DNA of 37,738 nt from Streptomyces antimicrobicus (GCF_020532625.1 NZ_JAJAUY010000053.1:1-37738); one strand, 5' to 3'; positions 1 through 8,624 are shown, numbered from the stretch's first letter. Notes: a model not told the origin generated them from the sequence alone. A program made the numbers and translations.

Positions 1-1025
1 AGGGCCGCGCCGACCGTCGTCAGCGCGCCCAGTTCGCCGCGCACGGCCCGGCCCAGCGCGCCGACGGCGTCCGCCTGCCGCGCCTGCTGCCGGCAGTGGA
101 AGGCCAGCTCGCACGCGGCCAGGCACTCGGGCGCGTAGGCGGCGTCCACGGCGGCCACCGCCTCGGTCAGCTCCTCGGCGGGCCGGGCCGGGTCGAAGCT
201 GAGCCCCGCCGGCAGCGCGGCGGCCAGGTCCTCGACGCGGGCCAGCCGACCCAGCTGGCGGCGGGTGACGGCGCGCTGCTTGCGCACGTCCATGACGGCG
301 GCGGTGGGGAGGTTGGAGAAGTCCTTGGGGCACACCAGCAGCGCCAGGTGGCCGACCGTGGCGGCGGGGAGCAGGTCGGCGGTCTTCTCCAGCGCCAGCA
401 CGTACACGGCGGCCTGCCGGGCGGCGGCGCCGACCTTGGCCGGGTCCGCCGCGCCGTCGATCATCGGGAAGGACTTGATCTCGACGACCGTCCAGCGGCC
501 GTCCGGGTGCACCACGACCGCGTCCGGCTCCAGGTAGGCGGGGGTGCCCGCCACCTCCAGGGCCAGCATCGGGTGGTCCAGCAGGGTCCAGGCGCCGGCC
601 GCGGTCGCCTCGCGCAGCGCCAGCGCGGTCCGGGCGGCCCGGCCCTCGGGCCCGGCCGCCGTGAGGTCCGGGACCCGGGCGTCGCGGCCGGGCGGCACCG
701 CGCCGCCGCCGAGCCGTTCGTGCACCAGCCGCAGCAGCTCGGCCCCGCCGTCGCCCTTGACCCGGGCCTCGAAGGAGTTCCCGCGGATCAGGGCGAACTG
801 CGACTGGCCGAACGAGGCGGGCGTGCCGAGCGCCGAGGCGAGCGCGGTCTTGTCCACCCCGGCCCCGTCCAGCAGGGCCCGTCTGCCGCATCCGGGGTTG
901 GCGGCGAGCGCCGCCAGCGCGCGGGCGTCGAGCGGCCGGGGCGGCACCGCTGGGCCGCGCAGGTCGGCGAGCCGCTGCCGGAGTGTCGTCGTCTGCGGTG
1001 GGCCGCTGGGCAGGTGGGAGCTCAC
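1..1025 (-). CDS. Cas4/AddB-like PD-(D/E)XK nuclease, putative Fe-S (3' end cut by window)
   Basis: The reverse strand is open from a GTG at 1025 to the left edge (341 codons, no stop), so the C-terminus is missing. I read Asp168 in a beta strand followed by Glu182-Ile-Lys184, then Gln204-x3-Tyr208. This D...ExK plus QxxxY order is the RecB/Cas4 nuclease signature. One cysteine sits near the N-terminus (Cys46, in a PGCGRRALLD context). Three more cluster late as C-x3-C-x5-C (301, 305, 311). In Cas4 and AddB the same one-plus-three layout (usually C-x2-C-x5-C) binds a 4Fe-4S cluster. I infer a DNA exonuclease or end-processing enzyme; the substrate is unknown. No cas, helicase or restriction gene is in view. 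A GTG at 1049 is an alternative start. Ribosome-site support is weak for both. It is divergent from the phosphatase gene at 1218. Confidence 0.72.
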   Translation of the reverse strand, partial: MSSHLPSGPPQTTTLRQRLADLRGPAVPPRPLDARALAALAANPGCGRRALLDGAGVDKTALASALGTPASFGQSQFALIRGNSFEARVKGDGGAELLRLVHERLGGGAVPPGRDARVPDLTAAGPEGRAARTALALREATAAGAWTLLDHPMLALEVAGTPAYLEPDAVVVHPDGRWTVVEIKSFPMIDGAADPAKVGAAARQAAVYVLALEKTADLLPAATVGHLALLVCPKDFSNLPTAAVMDVRKQRAVTRRQLGRLARVEDLAAALPAGLSFDPARPAEELTEAVAAVDAAYAPECLAACELAFHCRQQARQADAVGALGRAVRGELGALTTVGAA

Positions 1026-1217
1026 CCGCGGAAGTGTCCCATCCGCCACTGACAACGGGGGCGCCGCGGCCGAAATCGAGCGGGACGGCCTTCGAAAAGC
1101 AGGCATTGCGGCCCGCGAACCGACCGGCCCGGGTGCCCCGTGTTCATGTGATGGATGATGGTCGGACGAGCCAACGGGTGAAAATCCCGACAACCCGACC
1201 CACCGGGAGAAGCCGCC

Positions 1218-1814
1218 ATGTCCCCCCGCATCCTGCTGGCCCGCCACGGGCAGACCGCCTGGTCGCTGTCCGGCAAGCACACGGGCCGCACGGACGTCCC
1301 GCTGCTCGACGAGGGGCGGCGCGGGGCCAAGCTGCTCGGCGAGCGGCTCGCCGACGGCCCCTGGCACGGACTGCCCGGCGTGGAGGTGCGCACCAGCCCG
1401 CTGGCGCGTGCGAGCGAGAGCTGCGAGCTGGCCGGCTTCGGCGTCCGCGCCGAGCCCTGGGACACGCTCATGGAGTGGGACTACGGCGACTACGAGGGCA
1501 TGACCCCGGCCGAGATCCAGGCCGTCCGCCCCGGCTGGCTGATCTGGCGCGACGGCGTCCCCGGCGGTGAGTCCGTCGCCGACGTCTCCGCCCGCGCCGA
1601 CGAGGTCGTGGCCTGGGCGCGTTCGGCCGAGCGGGACGTCCTCGTCTTCGCGCACGGCCACATCCTGCGCACCCTGGCCGCCCGCTGGCTCGGCCTGGAC
1701 GCCTCGTTCGGCGCCCGCATCCGGCTCGACCCGACGTCGCTGTCGGTGCTGGGCTGGGCGTACGGCGCGCCGGCGCTGGAGCGCTGGAACGACACCGGGC
1801 ACCTGGACGGGTAG
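1218..1814 (+). CDS. Histidine phosphatase (phosphoglycerate-mutase-like acid phosphatase)
   Basis: The 198-aa product starts with the family signature: the catalytic RHGQT follows a short hydrophobic strand at residues 9-13. The second conserved region reads EWDYGDYEG, and the C-terminal proton-donor histidine region reads FAHGHILRTLA. This is a complete branch-1 histidine phosphatase, which works through a phosphohistidine intermediate. The physiological substrate (sugar phosphate, phosphoglycerate or other) cannot be told from sequence. ATG 1218 is preceded by a good ribosome site, GGGAGAAG. The gene stands alone: it is divergent from the nuclease-like gene and convergent with the TPR regulator, with about 100 nt of GC-rich repeats between the 3' ends. 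Confidence 0.9.
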   Translation: MSPRILLARHGQTAWSLSGKHTGRTDVPLLDEGRRGAKLLGERLADGPWHGLPGVEVRTSPLARASESCELAGFGVRAEPWDTLMEWDYGDYEGMTPAEIQAVRPGWLIWRDGVPGGESVADVSARADEVVAWARSAERDVLVFAHGHILRTLAARWLGLDASFGARIRLDPTSLSVLGWAYGAPALERWNDTGHLDG

Positions 1815-1819
1815 CGGCG

Positions 1820-1885
1820 CGCGGTGCTGCGCCGCACGGCACGGCGCGGCACGGCGGTGTCGCACGGCGCGGCGCGGGGCGTCGG
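1820..1885. repeat. GC-rich irregular CACGGC repeats at a convergent gene end
   Basis: Between the convergent stops at 1814 and 1918 the hexamer CACGGC occurs at 1835, 1840, 1850 and 1863 in an otherwise G/C-only stretch. Spacing is irregular (5, 10 and 13 nt). The stretch can fold on either strand and may serve as a bidirectional terminator, but there is no single clean hairpin. Confidence 0.45.
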
Positions 1886-1917
1886 TGTGGCGCAGGCCCC
1901 GGGGTCGGCCGCGCGGT

Positions 1918-3246
1918 TCAGACGGCGGCGTGCCGGTCGAGGAAGGCCGAGACGCGCGGCGTGCGCTGGTGGGGGACGAGCGTGCGCGCGGTGTCCGCGA
2001 CCTTCGCGCGGATCCGGGTGGAGCGCACCTCGGTGAGCAGGTCCAGCACCCGCCCCCCGGCCCAGGCCGCCTCCTCCGGCGCCCCGGCCCGGGCCAGGTG
2101 CCCGGCCAGCTCGGCGGTGTAGAGGGCGACGTTCCGCGCGAAGTGCGGGTCCTGGAGGTCGGCCGCGCGCCGCGCGTGCCGGGCGGCGCGGCCGTGCTCG
2201 CCGAGCGCCGCCCAGCACGCGGCCTCCAGCGACTCCAGCTCGGCCTCGCCGAAGAACGACATCCACGCGGGGTCCGCCGGGCAGCTCCCGCGGGCGAAGT
2301 GCCGGTGCGCCCGGCCCAGTGCCTCCTCGCAGGACGAACGGTCCGCCAACCCGGCCCAGCCGCACGCCTCCCGCAGGCACAGCAGCGACAGCAGCCGCGC
2401 CGAGCCCAGCCCCCGCGCCGCCCGCTGCCCGGCCTGCGCCGCCCGGACCGCCTCGCGCGGCCGGCCGCAGTCCCGGGCCAGGAACGCCGTGTTGCTGAAG
2501 GCGTGCGCCTCCAGCGCCGCGTCCCCCGACACCCGGGCGGTGGCCAGCGCCTCGGCGTAGTGCGAACGCGCGTCGTCGAACCGGCCCGAGTCGTGCGCCA
2601 GCCAGCCCACCGACAGGGCCAGTTCGCCGGCCCCCGCGTGCAGCCGGTCCTCGGTGGACTGCCGGGTGGCCCCGGCGTCCAGCAGGGCGTAGGCGGCGCG
2701 CAGCGGTTCGGTGGCCCTGCGGTACAGGCCGTCCGCGCCGTGCCGGTCGTCCAGCAGCCGGATCTGCCGTACGGCGTCCTCCACCGCGGCGGCCTCGCTC
2801 TCCCCGGCCCGCGCCACGGGCCGGCGCTGGTCGCCGAGCAGGTTGAAGGTGAGGGTCGCGGCCGCCACGCTCGCGGAACCGCCGGCCATGAACGCGCGAC
2901 GCAGCACGTCGCTCTCCTTGGAGGGGTGGGAGGGTCGGGACGAGGGGGAGCTCCGGGGGGAGGGGGGCGCGGGCCGCGCGGCGCGGCCGCGGACCGCCTC
3001 GCGCGGGGAGAACCCGAGGTCGGCCAGGGTCCGGCCGGGGAACATGTGCAGGAACACCCGCTCGTAGGCGTAGTTGGGGCACCGGATCTCCCCCGACTCG
3101 ACCCGGCCGACGTAGCGGGCGTCGCAGGAAACCGTTTCTCCGATCTCCCGTGCGGCCCGGCGCACCAGAGCCGCGAACTCGGCGGGTGAGTGCGCTCCGC
3201 GCAGTTGCCGGAACGCCGCGTTGGGCGTATAGGGGGACGCCGCCAT
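1918..3246 (-). CDS. HTH (XRE-like) transcriptional regulator with TPR domain
   Basis: The 442-aa product has an N-terminal helix-turn-helix-like region (about residues 18-75, including a RYVGRVESGEIRCPNYAYER stretch). A Ser/Pro-rich linker (about 88-112) follows. Then comes a DVLRRAFMAGGSASVAAATL segment, and then a long alpha-helical region of alternating Ala/Leu/Arg helices typical of TPR repeats. This architecture is common among Streptomyces pleiotropic regulators of the NsdA type; I infer a regulatory role only from that resemblance. The RRAFM-hydrophobic stretch resembles a Tat signal but is internal and is probably a family hallmark rather than a signal peptide. ATG 3246 has GGAGAGG upstream. 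It is divergent from a small hypothetical gene at 3469. Confidence 0.8.
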   Translation of the reverse strand: MAASPYTPNAAFRQLRGAHSPAEFAALVRRAAREIGETVSCDARYVGRVESGEIRCPNYAYERVFLHMFPGRTLADLGFSPREAVRGRAARPAPPSPRSSPSSRPSHPSKESDVLRRAFMAGGSASVAAATLTFNLLGDQRRPVARAGESEAAAVEDAVRQIRLLDDRHGADGLYRRATEPLRAAYALLDAGATRQSTEDRLHAGAGELALSVGWLAHDSGRFDDARSHYAEALATARVSGDAALEAHAFSNTAFLARDCGRPREAVRAAQAGQRAARGLGSARLLSLLCLREACGWAGLADRSSCEEALGRAHRHFARGSCPADPAWMSFFGEAELESLEAACWAALGEHGRAARHARRAADLQDPHFARNVALYTAELAGHLARAGAPEEAAWAGGRVLDLLTEVRSTRIRAKVADTARTLVPHQRTPRVSAFLDRHAAV

Positions 3247-3468
3247 GGACGTGTCCTCTCCGGTGAGGAATGCCGGTGACGGGTGGGGTGTCCGGCGCGC
3301 ATGAACGTACCGCCAGGCCCGGGCGGCGCATGCGGTGTTTGGCTACAAAACGGATATCTCACCCGCGATCCGCCATGAACTGCCATCCTTTGCGGCGTCG
3401 TTGCGCCGCCACCGTTGACGTTCCCGCGCGTTGAACCATGCGGAGTCGAGCATCGAGGAGGGGTTCCC

Positions 3469-3960
3469 TTGTCGGAGGGCGGTATGGAGAGCAGCGGAAC
3501 GAACGCCGGCGCCGCCGCGGCCGCGCCGGCGCCCGGGCCCGTGCCCGCTTCCGGGCCCGTCTACGGGCCCGAGTACGGCTGGGCGTCCTCGGTCCTCGCG
3601 GAGCCGGTCGCTCCCGACCTGGTGACCGTCCCCACCCGGCAGGGGCTGGAGGCGGTGGACATCATCCGCCGGGCCGCGCCCACCCCCGCCGGTGGCGTGG
3701 GGCCCGTCCTGCACGACGACTCGGGCGACACCCTCGGCTTCCTCGTCCCGCCCGGCACGGCCGACGCGTGGGACCTGCCGGGCAGTGCGTGCACCCAGAC
3801 CGACGGGCGCGGCATGCGGTTCGGCGACGTCCCCGCCGCGGACAGCACCGGCTGGCTGCTGCCGCCGGAGGTCACCGGCTCGCTGACCGACCCCGCGGTG
3901 CTGCGCGCGGCGCTCGGCGAGGCGGCCCGGCTGATCGAGGCCGCCGACAACTGCCGATGA
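3469..3960 (+). CDS. Hypothetical protein divergent from the HTH/TPR regulator
   Basis: I do not recognise a named domain. A TTG at 3469 sits 5 nt after a strong GAGGAGGGG ribosome site, giving 163 aa. An in-frame ATG at 3484 with its own purine stretch is the alternative. The first 40 residues are Ala/Pro/Gly-rich and probably disordered. The rest is acidic and compact, with the stretches RRAAPTPAGGVGPVLHDDSG and GFLVPPGTADAWDLPGSACT. No membrane segment or signal peptide is visible. The divergent arrangement with the regulator, about 220 nt apart, suggests a functional or regulatory pair, as is common in streptomycetes, but the function is unknown. Confidence 0.75.
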   Translation: MSEGGMESSGTNAGAAAAAPAPGPVPASGPVYGPEYGWASSVLAEPVAPDLVTVPTRQGLEAVDIIRRAAPTPAGGVGPVLHDDSGDTLGFLVPPGTADAWDLPGSACTQTDGRGMRFGDVPAADSTGWLLPPEVTGSLTDPAVLRAALGEAARLIEAADNCR

Positions 3961-4122
3961 GGCCGCCGGCCGGTGGGCCACGGGCCACGGGTCGCGCCGC
4001 CCCGGCCTGATCGGGACATCGGGCCGGTCCGCGCCGCACCTCACGCTCTACGCCCCCGGCCCCCGCCCTGCGCCCCGGCCCCGCTCTGCTCCCCAGGCGC
4101 GTAGCCCGGCGATACTGAGGGT

Positions 4123-4989
4123 GTGGCGCGAGGTAGACGTAGTGGTGGGCGGGTGGCGGACGAGGTGCGCGTGGCGCCGGTGGACGGCGGCACCGCCGAG
4201 CTGGCGCCGGACCGCGAGCGGCCCGGGGCCTTCACCCTGCTGATCGACGGAGCCCCGCAGTCCCATGTGGACCTGGCCGATCCGACGCACCTCGACTTCG
4301 CCTACCAGCGGCGCATCGGCCATCTGCTCGACCTGGCGGCTCCGGCGCGGCAGCCGCTGAACGTGCTGCACCTGGGCGGGGGCGCGTTCACCCTGGCCCG
4401 TTACACCGCCGCGACCCGGCCCCGCTCCGCCCAGCAGGTCGTGGAGATCGACGCCGGCCTGGTGGCCTTCGTACGCGAGCACCTGCCGCTCGATCCGCAG
4501 GCCCGGGTCCGGGTCCGCGCCGTCGACGCGCGGGCGGGGCTCGCCAAGGTGCCGGACGGCTGGGCGGACGTGGTGATCGCCGACGTGTTCAGCGGGGCGC
4601 GCACCCCGGCGCACCTGACGAGCACCGAGTTCCTGGACGACGTGCGGCGGGCCCTCGCGCCGACCGGTTGGTACGTGGCCAACCTGGCCGACGGCCCGCC
4701 GCTGGCGCACCTGCGCGGCCAGATCGCCACGGCCGCGGCCCGGTTCGAGCGGCTGGCGCTGGCGGCGGACCCGGTGGTGCTTCGGGGGAAACGTTTCGGC
4801 AATGCCGTGCTGGTGGCCGCCGACCACGAGCTGCCGGTGCCCGAGTTCACCCGGCGGGTGGCGAGCGACCCGCACCCGGGGCGGGTGCTGCACGGCCGCG
4901 AACTGGTGGACTTCACCGGCGGCGCGGTCCCGGTCGCGGACGCGACCGCGGTGGCCTCGCCGGTGCCCCCGCCGTCGGTGTTCCGCTGA
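4123..4989 (+). CDS. Spermidine-synthase-fold / class I SAM-binding protein
   Basis: The 288-aa product has a Rossmann methyltransferase core. The glycine-rich motif VLHLGGGAFTLARY (about residues 85-98) is followed by an acidic ligand residue in VVEIDAGLV (about 106-114), then VDARAGL and VIADVFSGA. This is the layout of spermidine synthase and its many actinobacterial relatives, and the family is usually annotated as spermidine synthase. Polyamine synthesis is not supported by any neighbour, and many relatives have unknown substrates, so I would call only the fold. GTG 4123 is taken as start; an in-frame GTG at 4153 is equally plausible. The stop is 3 nt from the stop of the convergent membrane-anchored gene. 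Confidence 0.8.
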   Translation: MARGRRSGGRVADEVRVAPVDGGTAELAPDRERPGAFTLLIDGAPQSHVDLADPTHLDFAYQRRIGHLLDLAAPARQPLNVLHLGGGAFTLARYTAATRPRSAQQVVEIDAGLVAFVREHLPLDPQARVRVRAVDARAGLAKVPDGWADVVIADVFSGARTPAHLTSTEFLDDVRRALAPTGWYVANLADGPPLAHLRGQIATAAARFERLALAADPVVLRGKRFGNAVLVAADHELPVPEFTRRVASDPHPGRVLHGRELVDFTGGAVPVADATAVASPVPPPSVFR

Positions 4990-4992
4990 GGC

Positions 4993-5568
4993 TCAGCGTT
5001 CGTCGAGCTGCACGGTCGGGGCGTGGTCGTGCCAGGTGCAGAACACCGACGACTCGCGGCCGTCACGGGAGAAGGTGACCCGGATCCAGTACGGCTGCTT
5101 CCACACCTGGATGCGCCAGCCGCCCGCCGGGGTCGCCGAGACCAGCTCGGCCGACTCCTCCGCGAGGGCGAAGACGACCCGGCCGCCGGCGACGGTGTAC
5201 CCCTTCACCTCGCCGCCCGCGCCCGCGCCGTCGTCGCGCGACGGGTCGGCGGACCGGCCGGCGGAAGGTTTCACCGCCGGCCGCGACGACGAGGGCGAGG
5301 GCGTGGGCGACGGGCTCGACGTCCCTGCCCCGCTCGGCGAGGCGGACGGGCCGGAGGCCGACGGCTGCGCGCCGCCGCCCGCCGCGCCGCCGTCGCCGCC
5401 GTACGGCGAGGAGGACAGCGGGCGCGTGGTCAGCGGGACCGCGAGCGGGCGGTCGTAGGCCGTGCCGGACATGACCGTGCGCACGCCCCACCAGGACAGC
5501 GTCACCGCCGCCCCGGTCGCCAGCAGCCACGCGAACGCGTGGACGAGTCCTCTGTGCATCGCGCCCAT
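4993..5568 (-). CDS. Membrane-anchored hypothetical protein with Ser/Pro linker
   Basis: The 191-aa product begins with a single hydrophobic segment (about residues 8-30, AFAWLLATGAAVTLSWWGV) that looks like an uncleaved N-terminal anchor. A long Ser/Pro/Gly-rich stretch (about 50-110) follows. The C-terminal domain of about 75 residues is predicted extracytoplasmic, with several Trp and aromatic residues (GGWRIQVWKQPYWIRVTFSRD). No catalytic motif is recognised. An extracellular sensing or wall-proximal role is possible but is inference. ATG 5568 is chosen; ATG 5559 is in frame. It is divergent from the response regulator gene by 69 nt, so its promoter region is shared with the two-component system and it could be a target of it. 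Confidence 0.75.
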   Translation of the reverse strand: MGAMHRGLVHAFAWLLATGAAVTLSWWGVRTVMSGTAYDRPLAVPLTTRPLSSSPYGGDGGAAGGGAQPSASGPSASPSGAGTSSPSPTPSPSSSRPAVKPSAGRSADPSRDDGAGAGGEVKGYTVAGGRVVFALAEESAELVSATPAGGWRIQVWKQPYWIRVTFSRDGRESSVFCTWHDHAPTVQLDER

Positions 5569-5637
5569 ACTGCACCACCCGCACCGGACCCGGCCCGGGC
5601 CCTCCCGGCGTCCCCCGGATGGCCTAGGGTGCGGGCC

Positions 5638-6324
5638 ATGGCAAGTGTGCTCGTGGTCGAGGACGACCAGTTCGTACGTTCCGCGCTGATCCGGCACCTG
5701 ACCGACGCCTCCCACACCGTACGGAGCGTCGGCACGGCCCTGGAGGCGCTGCGCGAGGTCGCCCACCACCGGTTCGACGTGGTGATCCTGGACCTGGGGC
5801 TGCCCGACCTGGACGGGTCCGAGGCGCTGAAGATGCTGCGCGGGATCACCGACGTACCCGTGATCATCGCGACCGCGCGGGACGACGAGGCCGAGATCGT
5901 CCGGCTGCTCAACGCCGGCGCCGACGACTACCTGACCAAACCTTTCTCCGTGGAGCACCTGTCCGCCCGGATGGCCGCCGTCCTGCGCCGTTCCCGGGCC
6001 GCCGGGGACGGTCCGCCGTCGGGCGTGCTGCGGGTCGGGGGCCTGACCATCGACCCGCTGCGCCGGTCGGCCGAGCTGGACGGGGCGGTGCTGGACCTGA
6101 CCCGGCGCGAGTTCGACCTGCTGGCGTTCCTCGCCGGGCGGCCCGGCGTGGTCGTGGCCCGCCGGGAGCTGCTGGCCGAGGTGTGGCAGCAGTCGTACGG
6201 CGACGACCAGACCATCGACGTCCACCTGTCGTGGCTGCGCCGCAAACTGGGCGAGACCGCGGCCAACCCCCGCTATCTGCACACCCTGCGGGGCGTCGGC
6301 GTCAAGCTGGAGCCGCCGGCGTGA
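5638..6324 (+). CDS. OmpR/PhoB-family response regulator
   Basis: The 228-aa product has a complete receiver domain: acidic pair Glu8/Asp9/Asp10, phosphoacceptor Asp52 in VVILDLGLPDLDG, Thr79 and Lys101 in YLTKPF. A winged-helix DNA-binding domain follows (about 130-226), with the typical DLTRREFDLLAFLA and IDVHLSWLRRKLGE stretches. It lies 100 nt upstream of a sensor kinase on the same strand and almost certainly forms a two-component system with it. The start is ATG 5638; the ribosome site is weak (GGGCC), as is common in this genus. The stimulus and regulon are not apparent. The divergent membrane-anchored gene is the closest candidate target. Confidence 0.93.
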   Translation: MASVLVVEDDQFVRSALIRHLTDASHTVRSVGTALEALREVAHHRFDVVILDLGLPDLDGSEALKMLRGITDVPVIIATARDDEAEIVRLLNAGADDYLTKPFSVEHLSARMAAVLRRSRAAGDGPPSGVLRVGGLTIDPLRRSAELDGAVLDLTRREFDLLAFLAGRPGVVVARRELLAEVWQQSYGDDQTIDVHLSWLRRKLGETAANPRYLHTLRGVGVKLEPPA

Positions 6325-6424
6325 GCGGCGCACGCGCGGCCGTCCGGCCGCGGACGACGCCGGTCGCGCCGGCCGCGCCGCCCGCGCCGGTGCGCCGCGC
6401 GGGCGCGGAAGCGAGCCGACGGGC

Positions 6425-7795
6425 ATGAGGTGGGCGCTGGTCAAGGTGTGCCTGGCGGTCACCACCATGGTGGTCGTGGCCTTCGCCGTGCCGCTCGGGC
6501 TGGTGGTCCAGGAGATGGCCAGCGACCGGGCGTTCTCCAACGCCGAGCGGCAGGCGGCCAGCATCGGGCCCACCCTGTCCATCACCACCGACCCGCAGCA
6601 GCTGCGCCGGGCCGTGGAGTCCACGCAGACGGGCGCGGCGGACCGGATGGCCGTCCACGTGCCCGGCGTCGGCGGGCGGGCCCCCGTCACCATCGGCCGG
6701 GGCCGGGCGGCGCCCGCCGACGTGGAGCGCACCCGCGACTACGGCCGCGCCACCACCGCCTCGGTCGCGGGCGGCGGCTCGGCACTGCTGCAGCCGACCG
6801 CCATCGGCTCCGGCGACATCGCGGTGGTCGAGATCTACGTACCGGAGAGCGAGGTCAGCAACGGCGTCGCCACCGCCTGGTTGGTCCTCGCCGGTGTCGG
6901 ACTGGCGCTCGTGGTCGGTTCGGTGGCGGTCGCCGACCGGCTCGGCGCCCGGCTCGTGCGGCCCGCCGAACGGCTCGCCGACGCCGCCCACCAGCTGGGG
7001 GAGGGCAGGCTGGGGGCGCGGGTCCCCGAGGGCGGCCCCAAGGAACTGCGGTCGGCGGCGGTGGCCTTCAACGCCATGGCCGACCAGGTCGTCGAACTCC
7101 TCGCCAACGAGCGGGAGCTCGCCGCCGACCTCTCGCACCGCCTGCGCACCCCGCTGACCGTGCTGCGGCTCAACGCGGCCTCGCTCGGCGACGGTCCGGC
7201 AGCCGACCAGACCCGCGCGGCGGTCGAGCAGCTGGAGCGGGAGGTGGACACCATCATCCGCACGGCGCGCGAACAGCGCCCCGCGCACCAAGGCGGCACG
7301 GGCGCCGGCTGCGACGCGTCGGAGGTGATCCGCGAGCGGATGGCCTTCTGGTCCGCGCTGGCCGAGGACGAGGGCCGCACCGTGCGGCTGGCGGGCGTCG
7401 ACCGGCCGGCCCGGATCCCGGTCGCCCGGGCCGACCTGGCGGCGGCGCTGGACGCCCTGCTGGGCAACGTCTTCCGGCACACCCCCGAGGGCACCCCGTT
7501 CGCGGTGGACGCGCACGACGCCGGGGACGCCGTGATCGTGCTGGTCTCGGACGCCGGCCCCGGCATCACCGATCCGGACGCGGCACTGCGGCGCGGCAAC
7601 GACGGGGCCCGCGACGGCTCCACGGGCCTCGGGCTGGACATCGTCCGCCGGGTCGCCGAGTCCACCGGGGGCGACGTACGGCTGGGGCGCTCGGTGCTCG
7701 GGGGGACCGAGGTGCGGATGTGGATCGGGCTGGACGGGCGGGGCGGGGCGGGCGGCTCGGCCGGCCGCCGGGGACGCCGCAAGCGGCGGGGCTGA
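6425..7795 (+). CDS. Sensor histidine kinase
   Basis: The 456-aa product has a first membrane segment at about 7-29 and an extracytoplasmic loop of roughly 120 residues. A second membrane segment (about 148-171) is followed by a HAMP domain (about 172-225). The H-box has phosphoacceptor His238 in DLSHRLRTPL. The ATP-binding domain has N-box ALDALLGNVFRHT, G1 SDAGPGI and G2 GSTGLGLDIVRR. All kinase elements are intact. The last 25 residues are a Gly/Arg-rich tail. It is co-directional with the response regulator at 5638 and has GGAAGCGAG before ATG 6425. The sensor loop has no recognisable ligand domain. Confidence 0.93.
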   Translation: MRWALVKVCLAVTTMVVVAFAVPLGLVVQEMASDRAFSNAERQAASIGPTLSITTDPQQLRRAVESTQTGAADRMAVHVPGVGGRAPVTIGRGRAAPADVERTRDYGRATTASVAGGGSALLQPTAIGSGDIAVVEIYVPESEVSNGVATAWLVLAGVGLALVVGSVAVADRLGARLVRPAERLADAAHQLGEGRLGARVPEGGPKELRSAAVAFNAMADQVVELLANERELAADLSHRLRTPLTVLRLNAASLGDGPAADQTRAAVEQLEREVDTIIRTAREQRPAHQGGTGAGCDASEVIRERMAFWSALAEDEGRTVRLAGVDRPARIPVARADLAAALDALLGNVFRHTPEGTPFAVDAHDAGDAVIVLVSDAGPGITDPDAALRRGNDGARDGSTGLGLDIVRRVAESTGGDVRLGRSVLGGTEVRMWIGLDGRGGAGGSAGRRGRRKRRG

Positions 7796-7910
7796 ACCGG
7801 CCCTGGCTGCCGCGTGTTCCGCCCGCCGGTGGGCAAGCTGGTCGGGCGTTCCGCACACCTGCCGGACCACCTCGTTCCGCGCAGCTGCCCGACGAAGGGA
7901 ACTCCCCGCC

Positions 7911-8624
7911 ATGCGCTATGCCGTCCTCGGCACCGGGATCGTGGGCCGCACCCTCGCGGCCAAGCTCGACTCCCTCGGCCACGAGGTGCTCATCGGCACC
8001 CGCGACCCCGCCGACACCCTCGCCCGTACGGAGACCACCCCGACCGGGGTCGCCCCGTACGCGCTCTGGCAGGCGGAGCACACCGGGGTGCGGCTCGCCC
8101 GGTTCGAGGAGGCCGCCGCGCACGCCGACTTCCTGGTCAACGCCACGGCCGGGCAGGTCAGCATCGAGGCGCTGGCCGCGGCCGGCGCCGCCCACCTGGA
8201 GGGCAAGGTGCTGCTGGACGTCGCCAATCCGCTGGACTTCTCCCGCGGCCTCCCGCCGGGTCTGGACCCGGTGAACGACGACAGCCTCGGGGAGCGGATC
8301 CAGCGGACCTTCCCGGCGCTGCGCGTGGTCAAGACGCTGAACACCATGAACTGCCAGGTCATGGTCGACCCGGGGCGGGTCGCGGGCGAGCACCACGTGT
8401 TCCTGTCCGGGGACGACGCCGAGGCCAAGAAGAGCGCGCGGGAGCTGCTGTACTCGTTCGGCTGGCCCGAGGCGAGCGTCCTGGACCTCGGCGGCATCGA
8501 GACCGCGCGCGGCGCCGAGATGGTGCTGCCGCTGTGGCTGCGGCTGATGGGCGCCCTTGGGCACACCGACTTCAACTTCCACATCCAGGGGGCCGGCGGG
8601 CCGGGGGCGTGGGGCGGCCACTGA
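7911..8624 (+). CDS. NADP-dependent oxidoreductase of the F420-dependent / NADPH-binding (NpdG-like) family
   Basis: The 237-aa product opens with a dinucleotide-binding fold, VLGTGIVGRTLAAKL (GxGxxG at about 7-12). An Arg in IGTRDP is suited to the NADP 2'-phosphate. Mid-protein stretches DVANPLDF and VVKTLNTMNCQVM are typical of the family named for F420-dependent NADP reductase. Many actinobacterial members do not use F420, so substrate and cofactor partner are uncertain. The ribosome site GAAGGGA precedes ATG 7911. The gene is about 115 nt after the kinase and about 65 nt before the 99-aa gene, all on one strand; co-transcription is possible but unproven. Confidence 0.85.
   Translation: MRYAVLGTGIVGRTLAAKLDSLGHEVLIGTRDPADTLARTETTPTGVAPYALWQAEHTGVRLARFEEAAAHADFLVNATAGQVSIEALAAAGAAHLEGKVLLDVANPLDFSRGLPPGLDPVNDDSLGERIQRTFPALRVVKTLNTMNCQVMVDPGRVAGEHHVFLSGDDAEAKKSARELLYSFGWPEASVLDLGGIETARGAEMVLPLWLRLMGALGHTDFNFHIQGAGGPGAWGGH

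Noticed and set aside
96..1158. Long plus-strand open frames over the left-edge gene
   Set aside because: They are repetitive Gly/Arg/Ala-rich translations of the opposite strand; the minus frame carries the PD-(D/E)XK motifs and normal third-position G/C use.
2872..2935. Tat signal peptide inside the HTH/TPR regulator (RRAFMAGG...)
   Set aside because: The motif is about 115 residues into a cytoplasmic DNA-binding protein; internal position argues against export.
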